Positions 55,267-64,000 of a stretch of DNA of 64,000 nt are shown in pieces. The notes under the pieces were generated by a model. It saw only the letters and a list, made by a program, of their open reading frames with translations. It ran no database searches and was not told where the DNA came from. Positions within the stretch are counted from its first letter, which is position 1, and each line of letters opens with the position of its first letter. The DNA lies in contig NZ_SWLG01000001.1 in NCBI RefSeq assembly GCF_005747095.1, positions 558,001 through 622,000 on the forward strand, in the 5' to 3' direction. The stretch comes from Exobacillus caeni. Its GTDB lineage: Bacteria; Bacillota; Bacilli; Bacillales; Guptibacillaceae. Both the position numbers and the translations under genes were made by a program.

Positions 55267-55980
55267 ATGAGAAGAGATAAGCTAAGAGAACCGGCAAATG
55301 AATTCTTTATTCGCTGGGGAGTTTTTGTAGTGGGTCTGCTGGTGATGTCATTTGGAATCTCCTTAATGATCAGAGCAGAGGCAGGTAGTGCTCCATGGGA
55401 TGTTTTTCATATTGGGTTATATAATCAGTTCGGCCTTACGATAGGAACCTGGTCGATTATAGCTGGTATTGCGATATTGGCCATAACAGCTGTTTTACAA
55501 CATGAATTGCCTAAAGCAGGGGCCTTTTTGAACATGCTTTTAGTGGGCGTGTTTATAGATATGTACTTGTTTTTGCCGATTTTACACACGCCCGGCCATA
55601 CTTTTGGAAAGGGGCTTATGCTCATAGCAGGCATCCTGATTATGGGGTATGGTATTGGATTGTATATTGCTGCGGACAGAGGAGCGGGCCCGAGAGACAG
55701 TTTGATGCTTGTGCTAACGGAAAAAACCGGTTGGAAAGTGCAGCATATTCGTCTATCGATGGAAATCATCGTATTGTTTCTTGGATGGATGTTAAAAGGG
55801 CCAATCTTTATCGGAACGTTAATTTTTTGCCTTAGCATCGGAGCAATAGTTGGTTTTTCGTTACCACAGTGTCGAAATTTAGTTGATCGTTTGGTAGAAA
55901 GAGGTGGACAGAGTGAAAATATCTACAAAAGGAAGATACGGGCTAACGATTATGATGGCCTTAGCAAAAAAGCACGGTGA
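55267..55980 (+). CDS. YczE/YyaS/YitT-family membrane protein
   Basis: The 237-residue product has five to six membrane helices. The family motif SFGISLMIRAEAGSAPWDVFHIGL is near residues 33-56 and a second copy, GIGLYIAADRGAGPRDSLMLVLT, is near 130-152, so the protein is an internal duplication. Function is unknown. ATG 55267 is chosen from the GGCAGGGA upstream; earlier in-frame starts are possible. Its last 68 bases overlap cymR in a different frame, which is unusual and suggests that the tail is non-essential. Confidence 0.82.
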   Translation: MRRDKLREPANEFFIRWGVFVVGLLVMSFGISLMIRAEAGSAPWDVFHIGLYNQFGLTIGTWSIIAGIAILAITAVLQHELPKAGAFLNMLLVGVFIDMYLFLPILHTPGHTFGKGLMLIAGILIMGYGIGLYIAADRGAGPRDSLMLVLTEKTGWKVQHIRLSMEIIVLFLGWMLKGPIFIGTLIFCLSIGAIVGFSLPQCRNLVDRLVERGGQSENIYKRKIRANDYDGLSKKAR

Positions 55981-56332
55981 AGGGCCAACTTCCCTCAAAT
56001 CGATTGCTAGAGAACATGATTTATCGGAACACTATTTGGAACAGTTGATCGCACCACTAAGAAATGCAGGATTAGTAAAAAGCATCAGGGGTGCATACGG
56101 TGGGTATATTCTGGCTGATGAGCCGAAGGACATTACGGCTGGCGACATCATTCGTATTTTAGAAGGCCCGATAAGCCCTGTAGAAGTAATGGATGATGAA
56201 GAACCGGCAAAAAGGGATCTCTGGATGAAGATTAGAGATGCAGTAAAAGATGTTCTTGATAATACGACCCTTGAAGACCTGGCGACTTATGAAGGTGAAG
56301 GGGAACAGGATAGCTATATGTTCTATATCTAG
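55913..56332 (+). CDS. cymR: Rrf2-family cysteine metabolism repressor CymR
   Basis: The 139-residue product begins MKISTKGRYGLTIMMALAKK, has a winged helix (SLKSIAREHDLSEHYLEQLI near 28-47) and the Rrf2 wing IRGAYGGYILADEP near 63. It ends DSYMFYI as CymR does. There is no cysteine cluster, consistent with CymR sensing through CysK rather than an iron-sulfur cluster. It represses cysteine and methionine uptake and synthesis genes. GTG 55913 gives the family N-terminus and follows GAAAGAGGTGG; the upstream GTG 55904 is less likely. Confidence 0.95.
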   Translation: MKISTKGRYGLTIMMALAKKHGEGPTSLKSIAREHDLSEHYLEQLIAPLRNAGLVKSIRGAYGGYILADEPKDITAGDIIRILEGPISPVEVMDDEEPAKRDLWMKIRDAVKDVLDNTTLEDLATYEGEGEQDSYMFYI

Positions 56333-56428
56333 GTTCAAAAAAATTGGAATGGGCAATCTTACTAATGGAGCCAATAGAATAGACAGCACTTCCGAGTCGT
56401 ATGAAAAATGTTTAAAGAAGGTGAAATC

Positions 56429-57571
56429 GTGGAGGCAATATATCTGGATCATGCTGCAACTTCACCGGTTCATCCGGATGTTGTAGAGGTGATGATTCCT
56501 TCCCTGAAAGAAAATTTCGGCAACCCGTCAAGCATACATCGGTTCGGGAGGTCTAACCGGCATGTTCTTGATGAAGCAAGAAGCACAATAGCGAGTAGCG
56601 TCGGTGCACATCCGAAGGAAATCGTTTTTACAAGCGGCGGAACAGAAGCGGATAATATGGCGATCATAGGAACAGCGATGGCCAATAAAGATAAAGGCAA
56701 GCACATTATAACTTCTCAAGTAGAACATCATGCTGTATTACATGCATGTGAACATCTCGAAACGCTGGGTTATGAAGTTACGTATCTCCCTGTAAATAAA
56801 GAAGGCCGCGTATCAGTTGAAGAACTGAAAGCAGCCCTCCGGGAGGATACGGTTCTCGTAACTGTGATGTATGGAAATAACGAGGTGGGGACGGTTCAAC
56901 CGATCAAAGAAATCGGAGAGCTTCTACAAGAGAGAAATATCACGTTCCATACAGATGCAGTCCAGGCTTATGGACTGCTGGATATTGATGTAACGGAGCT
57001 TTCTGTTGATCTAATGTCTGTATCTGCCCATAAAATCAACGGACCAAAAGGCATCGGATTTCTGTATGTGAAAGAAAAAACAAACCTTGCGCCGTTTCTT
57101 TACGGCGGAGAGCAGGAACGAAAGCGCCGCGCTGGGACAGAAAATGTTGCCGGCATCGTCGGCTTTGAAAAAGCAGTTCAGATTATGCAGGCAGAAAAAC
57201 AAAAAAAAACAGAACTTTACTTATCGTTCCAAAAAGAGATGCTGGCGGTCTTTGGCCGTGAAGGGATCGATTATAAAGTGAACGGCGATCCTGAGCACTA
57301 TCTGCCTCATATATTAAATGTCAGCTTTCCGGGAGTCAGTGTGGAATCGTTATTAACCAACCTTGATCTTGCTGGTATTGCTGTTTCGAGCGGATCGGCC
57401 TGTACAGCGGGATCTTTAGAGCCTTCCCATGTATTGACAGCTATGCATGGCGAAACAGATCGGGCATTTTCAGCTGTGCGATTTAGCTTTGGACTTGGAA
57501 ATACAACAGAGCAGGTAACAAAAGCTGCAGAAGAAACCGTTAAAGTTGTCAAACGGTTAAAAGCGTTGTAA
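56429..57571 (+). CDS. yrvO: Cysteine desulfurase (YrvO/IscS type)
   Basis: The 380-residue PLP enzyme begins MEAIYLDHAATSPVH. It has the lysine motif SVSAHKINGPKGIGF near 197 and the active cysteine in SSGSACTAGSLEPSHVL near 319. It is encoded just before mnmA, and in B. subtilis YrvO passes sulfur directly to MnmA. GTG 56429 is supported by GAAGGTG upstream and by the family start; ATG 56408 is seven codons earlier. The 96-base gap to cymR has no visible feature. Confidence 0.94.
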   Translation: MEAIYLDHAATSPVHPDVVEVMIPSLKENFGNPSSIHRFGRSNRHVLDEARSTIASSVGAHPKEIVFTSGGTEADNMAIIGTAMANKDKGKHIITSQVEHHAVLHACEHLETLGYEVTYLPVNKEGRVSVEELKAALREDTVLVTVMYGNNEVGTVQPIKEIGELLQERNITFHTDAVQAYGLLDIDVTELSVDLMSVSAHKINGPKGIGFLYVKEKTNLAPFLYGGEQERKRRAGTENVAGIVGFEKAVQIMQAEKQKKTELYLSFQKEMLAVFGREGIDYKVNGDPEHYLPHILNVSFPGVSVESLLTNLDLAGIAVSSGSACTAGSLEPSHVLTAMHGETDRAFSAVRFSFGLGNTTEQVTKAAEETVKVVKRLKAL

Positions 57572-57665
57572 ACTATTCCATAATTGTTTTGTACAAGCTT
57601 ACTTATACTAAGCAAGAACATAGTTTATTAGGCTGTTTTCACAAAAAATAACACGTGCAAAATTA

Positions 57666-57848
57666 TAGGACATTCATTCCGCTATTTGTATGAAAATAGC
57701 TAGTTTTTCAGGGCTAAAGGACATCTGTTCCGCTATTTCATTGAAAACAGGAAGAAAATGCTCTGAAAAACCCAAATAAAGGATCATATGTCCTATAAAG
57801 AGTGAATTCAAGCAGTATTCCTTTATTTAACGGAACATATGTCCTTTA
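57666..57848. repeat. Palindromic GGACAT repeat cluster
   Basis: Two forward units (AGGACATTCATTCCGCTATTT near 57668 and AAGGACATCTGTTCCGCTATTT near 57717) are followed by two reverse units (AAAGGATCATATGTCCTA near 57778 and AACGGAACATATGTCCTTTA near 57829). A second complementary pair, GTTTTTCAGGGC (57703-57714) and GCTCTGAAAAAC (57760-57771), lies between. The whole can fold into a branched hairpin. Similar GGACATNTGTTCC repeats are, from memory, common between genes in Bacillaceae. It fills most of the gap before mnmA. Confidence 0.75.
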
Positions 57849-57849
57849 A

Positions 57850-59025
<1,176 letters not shown>

Positions 59026-59033
59026 TGGTTGCC

Positions 59034-59066
59034 TCAATTCCATGTGGAGTTGAGGTTTCTTTTCAT
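59034..59066 (+). terminator. Terminator after mnmA
   Basis: CCTCAATTCCA and TGGAGTTGAGG pair across a two-base loop with G-U pairs, followed by TTTCTTTT. Confidence 0.75.
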
Positions 59067-59086
59067 TCTTTGGGGAAGGCATCAGT

Positions 59087-59217
59087 TTTGCTCTCCCTCG
59101 GCTCTTTTGTGCTAAAGGCTTCTTACATGCCAGCATGACGCTGCCTTTAGCATAAAAGAGCTTTATCGCTTACGCTCCTAAAAAAAGATTTTTCAATCTT
59201 TTTTAGGGGAGAGCAAA
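59087..59217 (-). repeat. CTCTCCC-type element, copy D (inverted orientation)
   Basis: TTTGCTCTCCC (59087-59097) and GGGAGAGCAAA (59207-59217) bound the element. The large hairpin has arms 59101-59119 and 59143-59161 (18 of 19 paired plus one G-U). Its loop reads, on the minus strand, TGCTGGCATGTAAGAA. The small A/T-rich hairpin is at 59178-59206. The order of parts shows it lies in the opposite orientation to copy A. The remaining 180 bases before the TPR gene hold no other feature I recognise. Confidence 0.8.
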
Positions 59218-59405
59218 GGAGTGTCGCTTTGTGGTCTTATTTTTTTAGTTTCTTTTCAGCGCGAGCCCGCGGAAAGCGTAATGTATTTTCGTAGCGGTCA
59301 ACAATAAATTATGTTTGATTAGAGCTCGCTCAGTGGATAATTCTGATTGAGCATCGTTTCTGTTATACTTATAAGAGGTTAATAACGTGTTTTGGAGTGA
59401 AGGAA

Positions 59406-60077
59406 ATGACAGATAAAAATAAACAGGCAATCGAACTTATGAAGGAAGGCAAAATAGAAGAAGCGGTTAAGATTTTATATGAAGCGATTGAAGACGAGCC
59501 TTCTAATCCGGTTCCATATACGAACGTTGGGAACTTATTGACGGAAGCGGGTGACCTGGAGAAAGCGATCTTATTTTATGAAAAAGCGATAGAGCTGGAT
59601 GGTACGCAGGCGACAGCGTTTTATGGTGCTGGAAACGCATTTTATAAGCTGGGCCAATATAAAGATGCGGTGGATATGTACAACAAAGCAATCAATAATG
59701 GTCTTGATGAAAGTGATTCTTACTTTATGCTCGGCATGTGCTATATTCAGCAGGATGCACATCGCTACGCACTTCCTTATTTCCAGCGTGCCGTCGAGCT
59801 AAATCCAGCAGATGTAGATGCCCGCTTTCAGTTTGGCTTGTGCCTTGCAAAGCTGGAACAGATCGACGAAGCATTAAAACAGTTCACGACTGTAACGGAG
59901 CAGGATGCCAATCATGCGGACGCTTATTTTAATCTGGGAGTCGCCCACGCTTATAAAGAACAATCCGGAAAGGCAATAGAAATGTTTGATAAAGCTTTGG
60001 AGATTCAGCCTGACCATCTTCTAGCAGGCCATGGGAAAAAGACGATGGAGAAGCTGCTGTCAGAAAAGGAAAAATGA
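59406..60077 (+). CDS. Tetratricopeptide repeat protein (YrrB-like)
   Basis: The 223-residue product consists of about six tandem TPR units (for example AIELDGTQATAFYGAGNAFYKL and AVELNPADVDARFQFGLCLAK) with no other domain or signal. It corresponds by position and type to YrrB of B. subtilis, a TPR protein between mnmA and recD2. TPR proteins act as protein-binding scaffolds; the partner is unknown. ATG 59406 follows GGAGTGAAGG; GTG 59397 is an alternative. Confidence 0.88.
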   Translation: MTDKNKQAIELMKEGKIEEAVKILYEAIEDEPSNPVPYTNVGNLLTEAGDLEKAILFYEKAIELDGTQATAFYGAGNAFYKLGQYKDAVDMYNKAINNGLDESDSYFMLGMCYIQQDAHRYALPYFQRAVELNPADVDARFQFGLCLAKLEQIDEALKQFTTVTEQDANHADAYFNLGVAHAYKEQSGKAIEMFDKALEIQPDHLLAGHGKKTMEKLLSEKEK

Positions 60078-60094
60078 TTTAGGAGAGAGTAGCA

Positions 60095-62392
60095 GTGTCT
60101 GAAACGATTGAGCAAAAGAAGTTTATAAAAGGCAAACTGATTCACATGATTTATTACAATGAAGATAGCATGTATGGTGTGGCAAGAATCCGTATAAAAG
60201 AAACAAACGAAATCACGGATGAAAAAGAAGTGGTTATTACGGGTTTATTTCCAATGCTTCATGAAGACGAATTGTACATTTTCTACGGAGGATTCACCGA
60301 ACATCCGAAGTATGGACGCCAATACCAGGTGGAAACCTTTCAGAGGCATGTGCCTAAAACAAGAGATGGGTTGGTCCAATATCTTTCAAGCGACCTGTTT
60401 TCTGGAATCGGAAAGAAAATAGCGGAAAGTATCGTGGATAGTCTTGGCGAGAATGCCATTAATAAAGTAATGAAGGATCCTGCCTGCCTTGAAGGGATTC
60501 CGAAGCTTTCTGAAGCAAAGGCTAAGAAGCTCCATGAGAGTCTTCTCGAACATCAGGGGCTTGAACAGGTAATGATCCGGCTATCTGAGTTTGGCTTCGG
60601 ACCGCAGTTATCAATGAAAATATATAAGACCTATCAGCAAGAAACATTGGATATCATCGAAACGAACCCATATCAAATGATTCACGATATCGAAGGCATT
60701 GGGTTTAGAAGAGCTGATGAACTCGGAAAGTCGATCGGCCTTGAAGGAAAGCATCCAGAGCGTATACGGGCTGCATGCTTATTTTGCTTGCAGGAGCTCT
60801 CGTTGCAGGAGGGGCATGTTTATTTAGAGTACGATGTTCTTATCAATCATGTTCAAGAACTTCTAAATGACCGCCAAATAATTGATGAAGCTGACATTTC
60901 AAGAGAGTTGATCGCCTTATATGAAGAGGATAAACTTATTCTCGATCGCGAACGGATTTATCTTCATTCTCTTTATTTTGCTGAAAAAGGCCTTGTCACG
61001 AATATTAAGCGAATTCTCGCACAGACCGAATACAATGATTCCTTTTCAGTTGATGCATTTTATAAAGCGCTTGGAGATCTTGAAGAGCGTCTTGAGATCG
61101 AGTATGCCACTTCCCAAAAAGAAGCGATCCAAAAAGCATTGTCCTCCCCATTGATGGTTTTAACAGGAGGACCGGGTACAGGAAAAACAACGGTTACAAA
61201 AGGTATCGTTGAGTTATATGCTGAGTTAAACGGCGTTTCATTGAACGTTAAAGATTATTCAAAAGAAAACCCTTTTCCGATCATGCTGGCGGCACCGACT
61301 GGAAGGGCTGCTAAACGAATGAGCGAAGCGACCGGTCTTCCGGCTTTCACTATCCACCGGCTTCTTGGCTGGAAGGGAGAGGGAGGATTTGAAAAGGATG
61401 AGGACAATCCGATAAAGGCGAAACTGCTGATAGTAGATGAAGTTTCTATGGTGGATGTCTGGCTGGCCAATCAGTTGTTTAAGTCATTGCCAGATCACAT
61501 ACAAGTGGTACTGGTTGGAGATGAAGACCAGCTGCCTTCAGTTGGTCCCGGCCAAGTGTTAAAGGATCTTATCGATTCCAATGTAATCCCGTTAACCCAG
61601 CTTGTCGATATTTACCGCCAGGCCGAAGGTTCGGCGATTATCCAGCTCGCCCACTCCATCAAAGCAGGTGAAACACCTGAAAACTTAACAGACCCTACCT
61701 CGGATACGAGGTTCTTTCCCTGCAGCCAGGCCCAAATACAAAAAGTTGTAAAACAGGTCTGTGAAAATGCTCTGAAAAAAGGATATACGCAGAAGGATAT
61801 TCAAGTACTGGCTCCGATTTATCGTGGCAGTGCAGGGATCGAACAATTAAATAAAGACCTTCAGGAACTTTTTAATCCTAAAAATGAGCAAAGAAGACAG
61901 CTTGCCCATGGCGAAGTGATCTACAGGACCGGGGATAAAGTGCTGCAGCTTGTAAACAATCCTGATGAAAATGTCTTTAACGGAGATATTGGGGAGATTG
62001 TTTCGATTTTTTATGCGAAGGAAAATACCGAAAAAGAAGATCAGCTTGTCGTGTCATTTGAAGGCCAGGAGGTTGTCTACTATCGGCAGGACTTTAATCA
62101 GATCACACATGCGTATTGCACTTCGATCCATAAGGCACAGGGTTCAGAATTTCCTATCGTTGTTTTGCCCGTTGTAAGAGGATACTACCGTATGCTTAGA
62201 AGAAATTTAATCTATACTGCTATAACTCGAAGCAGGGATTATTTAATCATGTGCGGAGAGAAACCGGCTTTTCATTTGGCAGTTGAAAAGAAGGTTGACA
62301 CAAACCGAAACACAATGCTTAAACAAAAGCTCCAGCAGGAATTATTGGAAACATTGCCTCCGTATGAAGGAGAAGAAAATATAGCAAAATAA
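60095..62392 (+). CDS. recD2: ATP-dependent DNA helicase RecD2
   Basis: The 765-residue product has an extended N-terminal region with helix-hairpin-helix segments (LFSGIGKKIAESIVD near 106, IEGIGFRRADELGKSIG near 204). Walker A GGPGTGKTTV is near 356 and Walker B LLIVDEVSMVDVWLA near 445. The C-terminal UvrD-like motif FNQITHAYCTSIHKAQGSEFP is near 667-687. This is the RecBC-independent RecD2, involved in replication fork and mismatch repair. It starts at GTG 60095 after GGAGAGAG. Confidence 0.96.
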   Translation: MSETIEQKKFIKGKLIHMIYYNEDSMYGVARIRIKETNEITDEKEVVITGLFPMLHEDELYIFYGGFTEHPKYGRQYQVETFQRHVPKTRDGLVQYLSSDLFSGIGKKIAESIVDSLGENAINKVMKDPACLEGIPKLSEAKAKKLHESLLEHQGLEQVMIRLSEFGFGPQLSMKIYKTYQQETLDIIETNPYQMIHDIEGIGFRRADELGKSIGLEGKHPERIRAACLFCLQELSLQEGHVYLEYDVLINHVQELLNDRQIIDEADISRELIALYEEDKLILDRERIYLHSLYFAEKGLVTNIKRILAQTEYNDSFSVDAFYKALGDLEERLEIEYATSQKEAIQKALSSPLMVLTGGPGTGKTTVTKGIVELYAELNGVSLNVKDYSKENPFPIMLAAPTGRAAKRMSEATGLPAFTIHRLLGWKGEGGFEKDEDNPIKAKLLIVDEVSMVDVWLANQLFKSLPDHIQVVLVGDEDQLPSVGPGQVLKDLIDSNVIPLTQLVDIYRQAEGSAIIQLAHSIKAGETPENLTDPTSDTRFFPCSQAQIQKVVKQVCENALKKGYTQKDIQVLAPIYRGSAGIEQLNKDLQELFNPKNEQRRQLAHGEVIYRTGDKVLQLVNNPDENVFNGDIGEIVSIFYAKENTEKEDQLVVSFEGQEVVYYRQDFNQITHAYCTSIHKAQGSEFPIVVLPVVRGYYRMLRRNLIYTAITRSRDYLIMCGEKPAFHLAVEKKVDTNRNTMLKQKLQQELLETLPPYEGEENIAK

Positions 62393-62418
62393 AAATGTTC
62401 GGGAAAGGTGTGATTCTT

Positions 62419-62889
62419 TTGCGGACATTTTCTGCTTTAAAAGGCCTGCCGGTATATGAAAAGAATGCGGCGGGGCAAATCGGAAAAGTAATCGATTTAA
62501 TTATTGCAAATCAGACTATCCACGGTTTGCTGGTTGATTGGAAAGGTTTTCTAAGAGGCCATCAGATCATTCCGATCGAAGCGATTTGCAGCATCGGCGA
62601 AGATGGGATCATCCTCCATCAGGCGGAGCCGTGTGTCCCGTTCTTTCATCGAAAAAAAGATTGGAATACGATGTGCCACAGGCAATGTGCAATTAAAGGA
62701 AAGCCTCTCTTAAAACAGAACGGCCAAAAAATGGGCCTTGTCGAAGACGTATATTTTGAAGAAGAATCGGGCAGGATGTTAGGGATTATCGTAACCGACG
62801 GATGGTTCTCTGATATTACAGAGGGCCAAAAACAAATCGATGTAACAACAAACCTAACGATCGGAAAGGATGCTTTGCTCGTAGAATAA
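62419..62889 (+). CDS. yrrD: PRC-barrel domain protein (YrrD-like)
   Basis: The 156-residue product has two PRC-barrel-like halves: LKGLPVYEKNAAGQIGKVIDLI near residue 7 and KGKPLLKQNGQKMGLVEDVYF near 92. It resembles YrrD, found downstream of recD2 in B. subtilis. Function is unknown. TTG 62419 is preferred because AAAGGTG is eight bases upstream; ATG 62395, three bases after the recD2 stop, lacks a ribosome-binding site. Confidence 0.85.
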   Translation: MRTFSALKGLPVYEKNAAGQIGKVIDLIIANQTIHGLLVDWKGFLRGHQIIPIEAICSIGEDGIILHQAEPCVPFFHRKKDWNTMCHRQCAIKGKPLLKQNGQKMGLVEDVYFEEESGRMLGIIVTDGWFSDITEGQKQIDVTTNLTIGKDALLVE

Positions 62890-62933
62890 ACGTTTTCTGA
62901 CAGGGTTGTTACTTTTCTGGGGAGGAGAAACTG

Positions 62934-63122
62934 ATGCATTGCCCGAATTGCAAAAGCAAAAATATTGGCAAAATCGGAGCTAACCAATACTATTGCTGGA
63001 GTTGCTTTATTGAGATGACCATGTCTAATGGAAGCTTATCCCTTCATCAAGTTGAAGAAGACGGCACACTCACCTCGCTTGATGACCTTTTTGAAGCTGA
63101 AGATTTACAAGCAGAAATGTAG
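62934..63122 (+). CDS. Small zinc-ribbon protein (YrzR-like)
   Basis: The 62-residue product has a CPNC pair at residues 3-6 and a CWSC pair at residues 21-24, spaced as in a zinc ribbon, then an acidic tail. It corresponds in position to the small YrzR protein. Function is unknown. GGGGAGGAG lies upstream of ATG 62934. Confidence 0.8.
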   Translation: MHCPNCKSKNIGKIGANQYYCWSCFIEMTMSNGSLSLHQVEEDGTLTSLDDLFEAEDLQAEM

Positions 63123-63131
63123 TTCTTTTGA

Positions 63132-63158
63132 AGCCTGTCTCACTATGAGGCAGGCTGT
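63132..63158 (+). terminator. Possible terminator after the zinc-ribbon gene
   Basis: AGCCTGTCTC and GAGGCAGGCT pair around a short loop; the following T run is broken by G residues, so termination may be weak. Confidence 0.5.
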
Positions 63159-63237
63159 TTGCGTTTAAAACATTATAGAACGAAATTGTAATAAAGTACT
63201 GTAAATGAAACAAACTATCGTTATGGAGGGATCCATA

Positions 63238-64000
63238 ATGAAAAAAGAATGGAACCTTAACTGGCTCATTAGGATAACAACAATACTATTGCTTTTTCTA
63301 TGCGGATATTTATTTTTAAAGCTTGCTCCGATTTGGGAACCGGTCCTTGCCCTGTTGCTGACGATTGCTGTTCCGGTACTAACCGCCGCGTTGATCACTT
63401 ACTTGCTACACCCGATTGTTGAAAAAATTCATGAAGAGGGCCTGCCGCGTGCCTTAGCCATTTTAATAATTTACTTTCTTTTCTTTGGTGGAATCGGCTA
63501 TGCTGCCTTTAAGGGAACACCATATGCCATCAAGCAAACACAGGAGCTTGCAGATAACCTGCCACAGTTAGTAGAAACATATCGGGTCTGGATAAATGAA
63601 CTTTATCGAAGTACTTCAAATTTCCCACCCGCTTTTCAAACAAGAATCGATGAAACACTCCATAGCGTTGAAGTATATGTCAATGAGATGCTTAACGCTG
63701 TATTGGAGATATTTAAGAAGTTGATCGGTTCACTTTTTCTTCTTTTCATAACGCCTTTCTTAGTGTTTTATTTCTTAAAAGACTTTGAAGACATTAAAAA
63801 AGCTGTCTGGTACATAACACCTAAAAAGTGGAGAACGCCAGGAAAGCAACTTTTAAACGAAATCGATGAATCCCTGGGTAATTATATAAGGGGCCAATTT
63901 TTAGTCATCAGTGCCCTTGTTGTGCTAGGAATTATCGGATTCTGGATAATCGGTATGCCTTATCCGATCCTGCTCGGCGTTATCGTAGGTATTACTGATT
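63238..64000 (+). CDS. AI-2E family transporter / UPF0118 membrane protein (N-terminal part)
   Basis: The frame starts at ATG 63238 behind GGAGGG and runs off the window end, showing 254 residues. Membrane helices lie near residues 9-28, 35-58 and 66-87. An extracytoplasmic helical stretch (about 90-150) follows, then LFITPFLVFYFLKDFEDIKK and the helix pair beginning LVISALVVLGIIGFWIIG. This is the UPF0118/AI-2E exporter layout, like YrrI of B. subtilis. Family members include AI-2 exporters and sodium/proton antiporters, and the substrate is unknown here. Confidence 0.88.
   Translation, partial: MKKEWNLNWLIRITTILLLFLCGYLFLKLAPIWEPVLALLLTIAVPVLTAALITYLLHPIVEKIHEEGLPRALAILIIYFLFFGGIGYAAFKGTPYAIKQTQELADNLPQLVETYRVWINELYRSTSNFPPAFQTRIDETLHSVEVYVNEMLNAVLEIFKKLIGSLFLLFITPFLVFYFLKDFEDIKKAVWYITPKKWRTPGKQLLNEIDESLGNYIRGQFLVISALVVLGIIGFWIIGMPYPILLGVIVGITD

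Overview
The window is a stretch of chromosome from a Gram-positive, endospore-forming member of the Bacillaceae. Three things point there. The sporulation genes spoIVFA, spoIVFB, spo0B, safA, coxA, bofC and spoVB are present. The gene order largely follows the B. subtilis block from maf/radC/mreBCD/minCD through rplU/rpmA/spo0B/obg, nadABC, ruvAB/queA/tgt, secDF, recJ/apt/relA and hisS/aspS to cymR/mnmA/recD2. Shine-Dalgarno sequences are strong and TTG and GTG starts are frequent. The genus is uncertain. The window differs from B. subtilis by having an RNase G gene, separate secD and secF genes, a much longer SafA and extra insertions between conserved genes.

Layout. 1-0.9 kb: the C-terminal part of an LTA-synthase-like sulfatase. 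1.1-7 kb: maf, radC, then cell shape (mreBCD) and division-site selection (minCD). 7.2-10.4 kb: spoIVFA/spoIVFB (pro-sigma-K activation) and rng. 10.5-13.6 kb: the rplU-prp-rpmA ribosomal operon with a structured leader, then spo0B and obg. 13.7-15.1 kb: pheB/pheA. 15.2-20.7 kb: NAD synthesis, with niaR and a cysteine desulfurase divergent from nadBCA. 20.9-25.2 kb: safA, a CotS-like kinase, coxA and bofC (spore envelope and sigma-K checkpoint). 25.4-29.8 kb: ruvAB, queA, tgt, yajC. 29.9-35.1 kb: membrane proteins, including SpoVB, and ComN. 35.2-38.9 kb: secD, secF, a cation-efflux gene and a LapA-domain gene. 39-45.8 kb: recJ, apt, relA, dtd, with an inserted lipoprotein gene between apt and relA. 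46-48.8 kb: a second cation-efflux gene, an SH3b/amidase gene and a small protein. 48.8-52.3 kb: T-box, hisS, aspS. 52.4-57.6 kb: 6S RNA, an RsfA-like regulator, rarA, a YczE-like membrane protein, cymR and a cysteine desulfurase. 57.9-64 kb: mnmA, a TPR protein, recD2, a PRC-barrel protein, a small zinc-ribbon protein and the start of an AI-2E family transporter.

How the genes work together. Several groups form functional units. SpoIVFA, SpoIVFB and BofC act in one sigma-K checkpoint. Prp matures the N-terminally extended L27 encoded next to it. NiaR probably controls the nad genes across a shared divergent promoter. YrvO-type desulfurase, MnmA and CymR link sulfur supply to tRNA thiolation. 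The hisS-aspS operon is controlled by a T-box whose probable specifier contains overlapping Asp and His codons.

The least explained part of the window is non-coding. Four copies of a dispersed element lie between genes at 2.6, 10.4, 42.9 and 59.1 kb. They have TTTGCTCTCCC/GGGAGAGCAAA ends and a hairpin with a conserved apical sequence but a variable stem. A lipoprotein gene bounded by about 75-bp imperfect inverted repeats, with an ECF-sigma-like promoter, splits apt from relA. A different palindromic GGACAT repeat cluster precedes mnmA. These are the best candidates for something undescribed. No CRISPR array, tRNA, rRNA, transposase or phage gene was seen.
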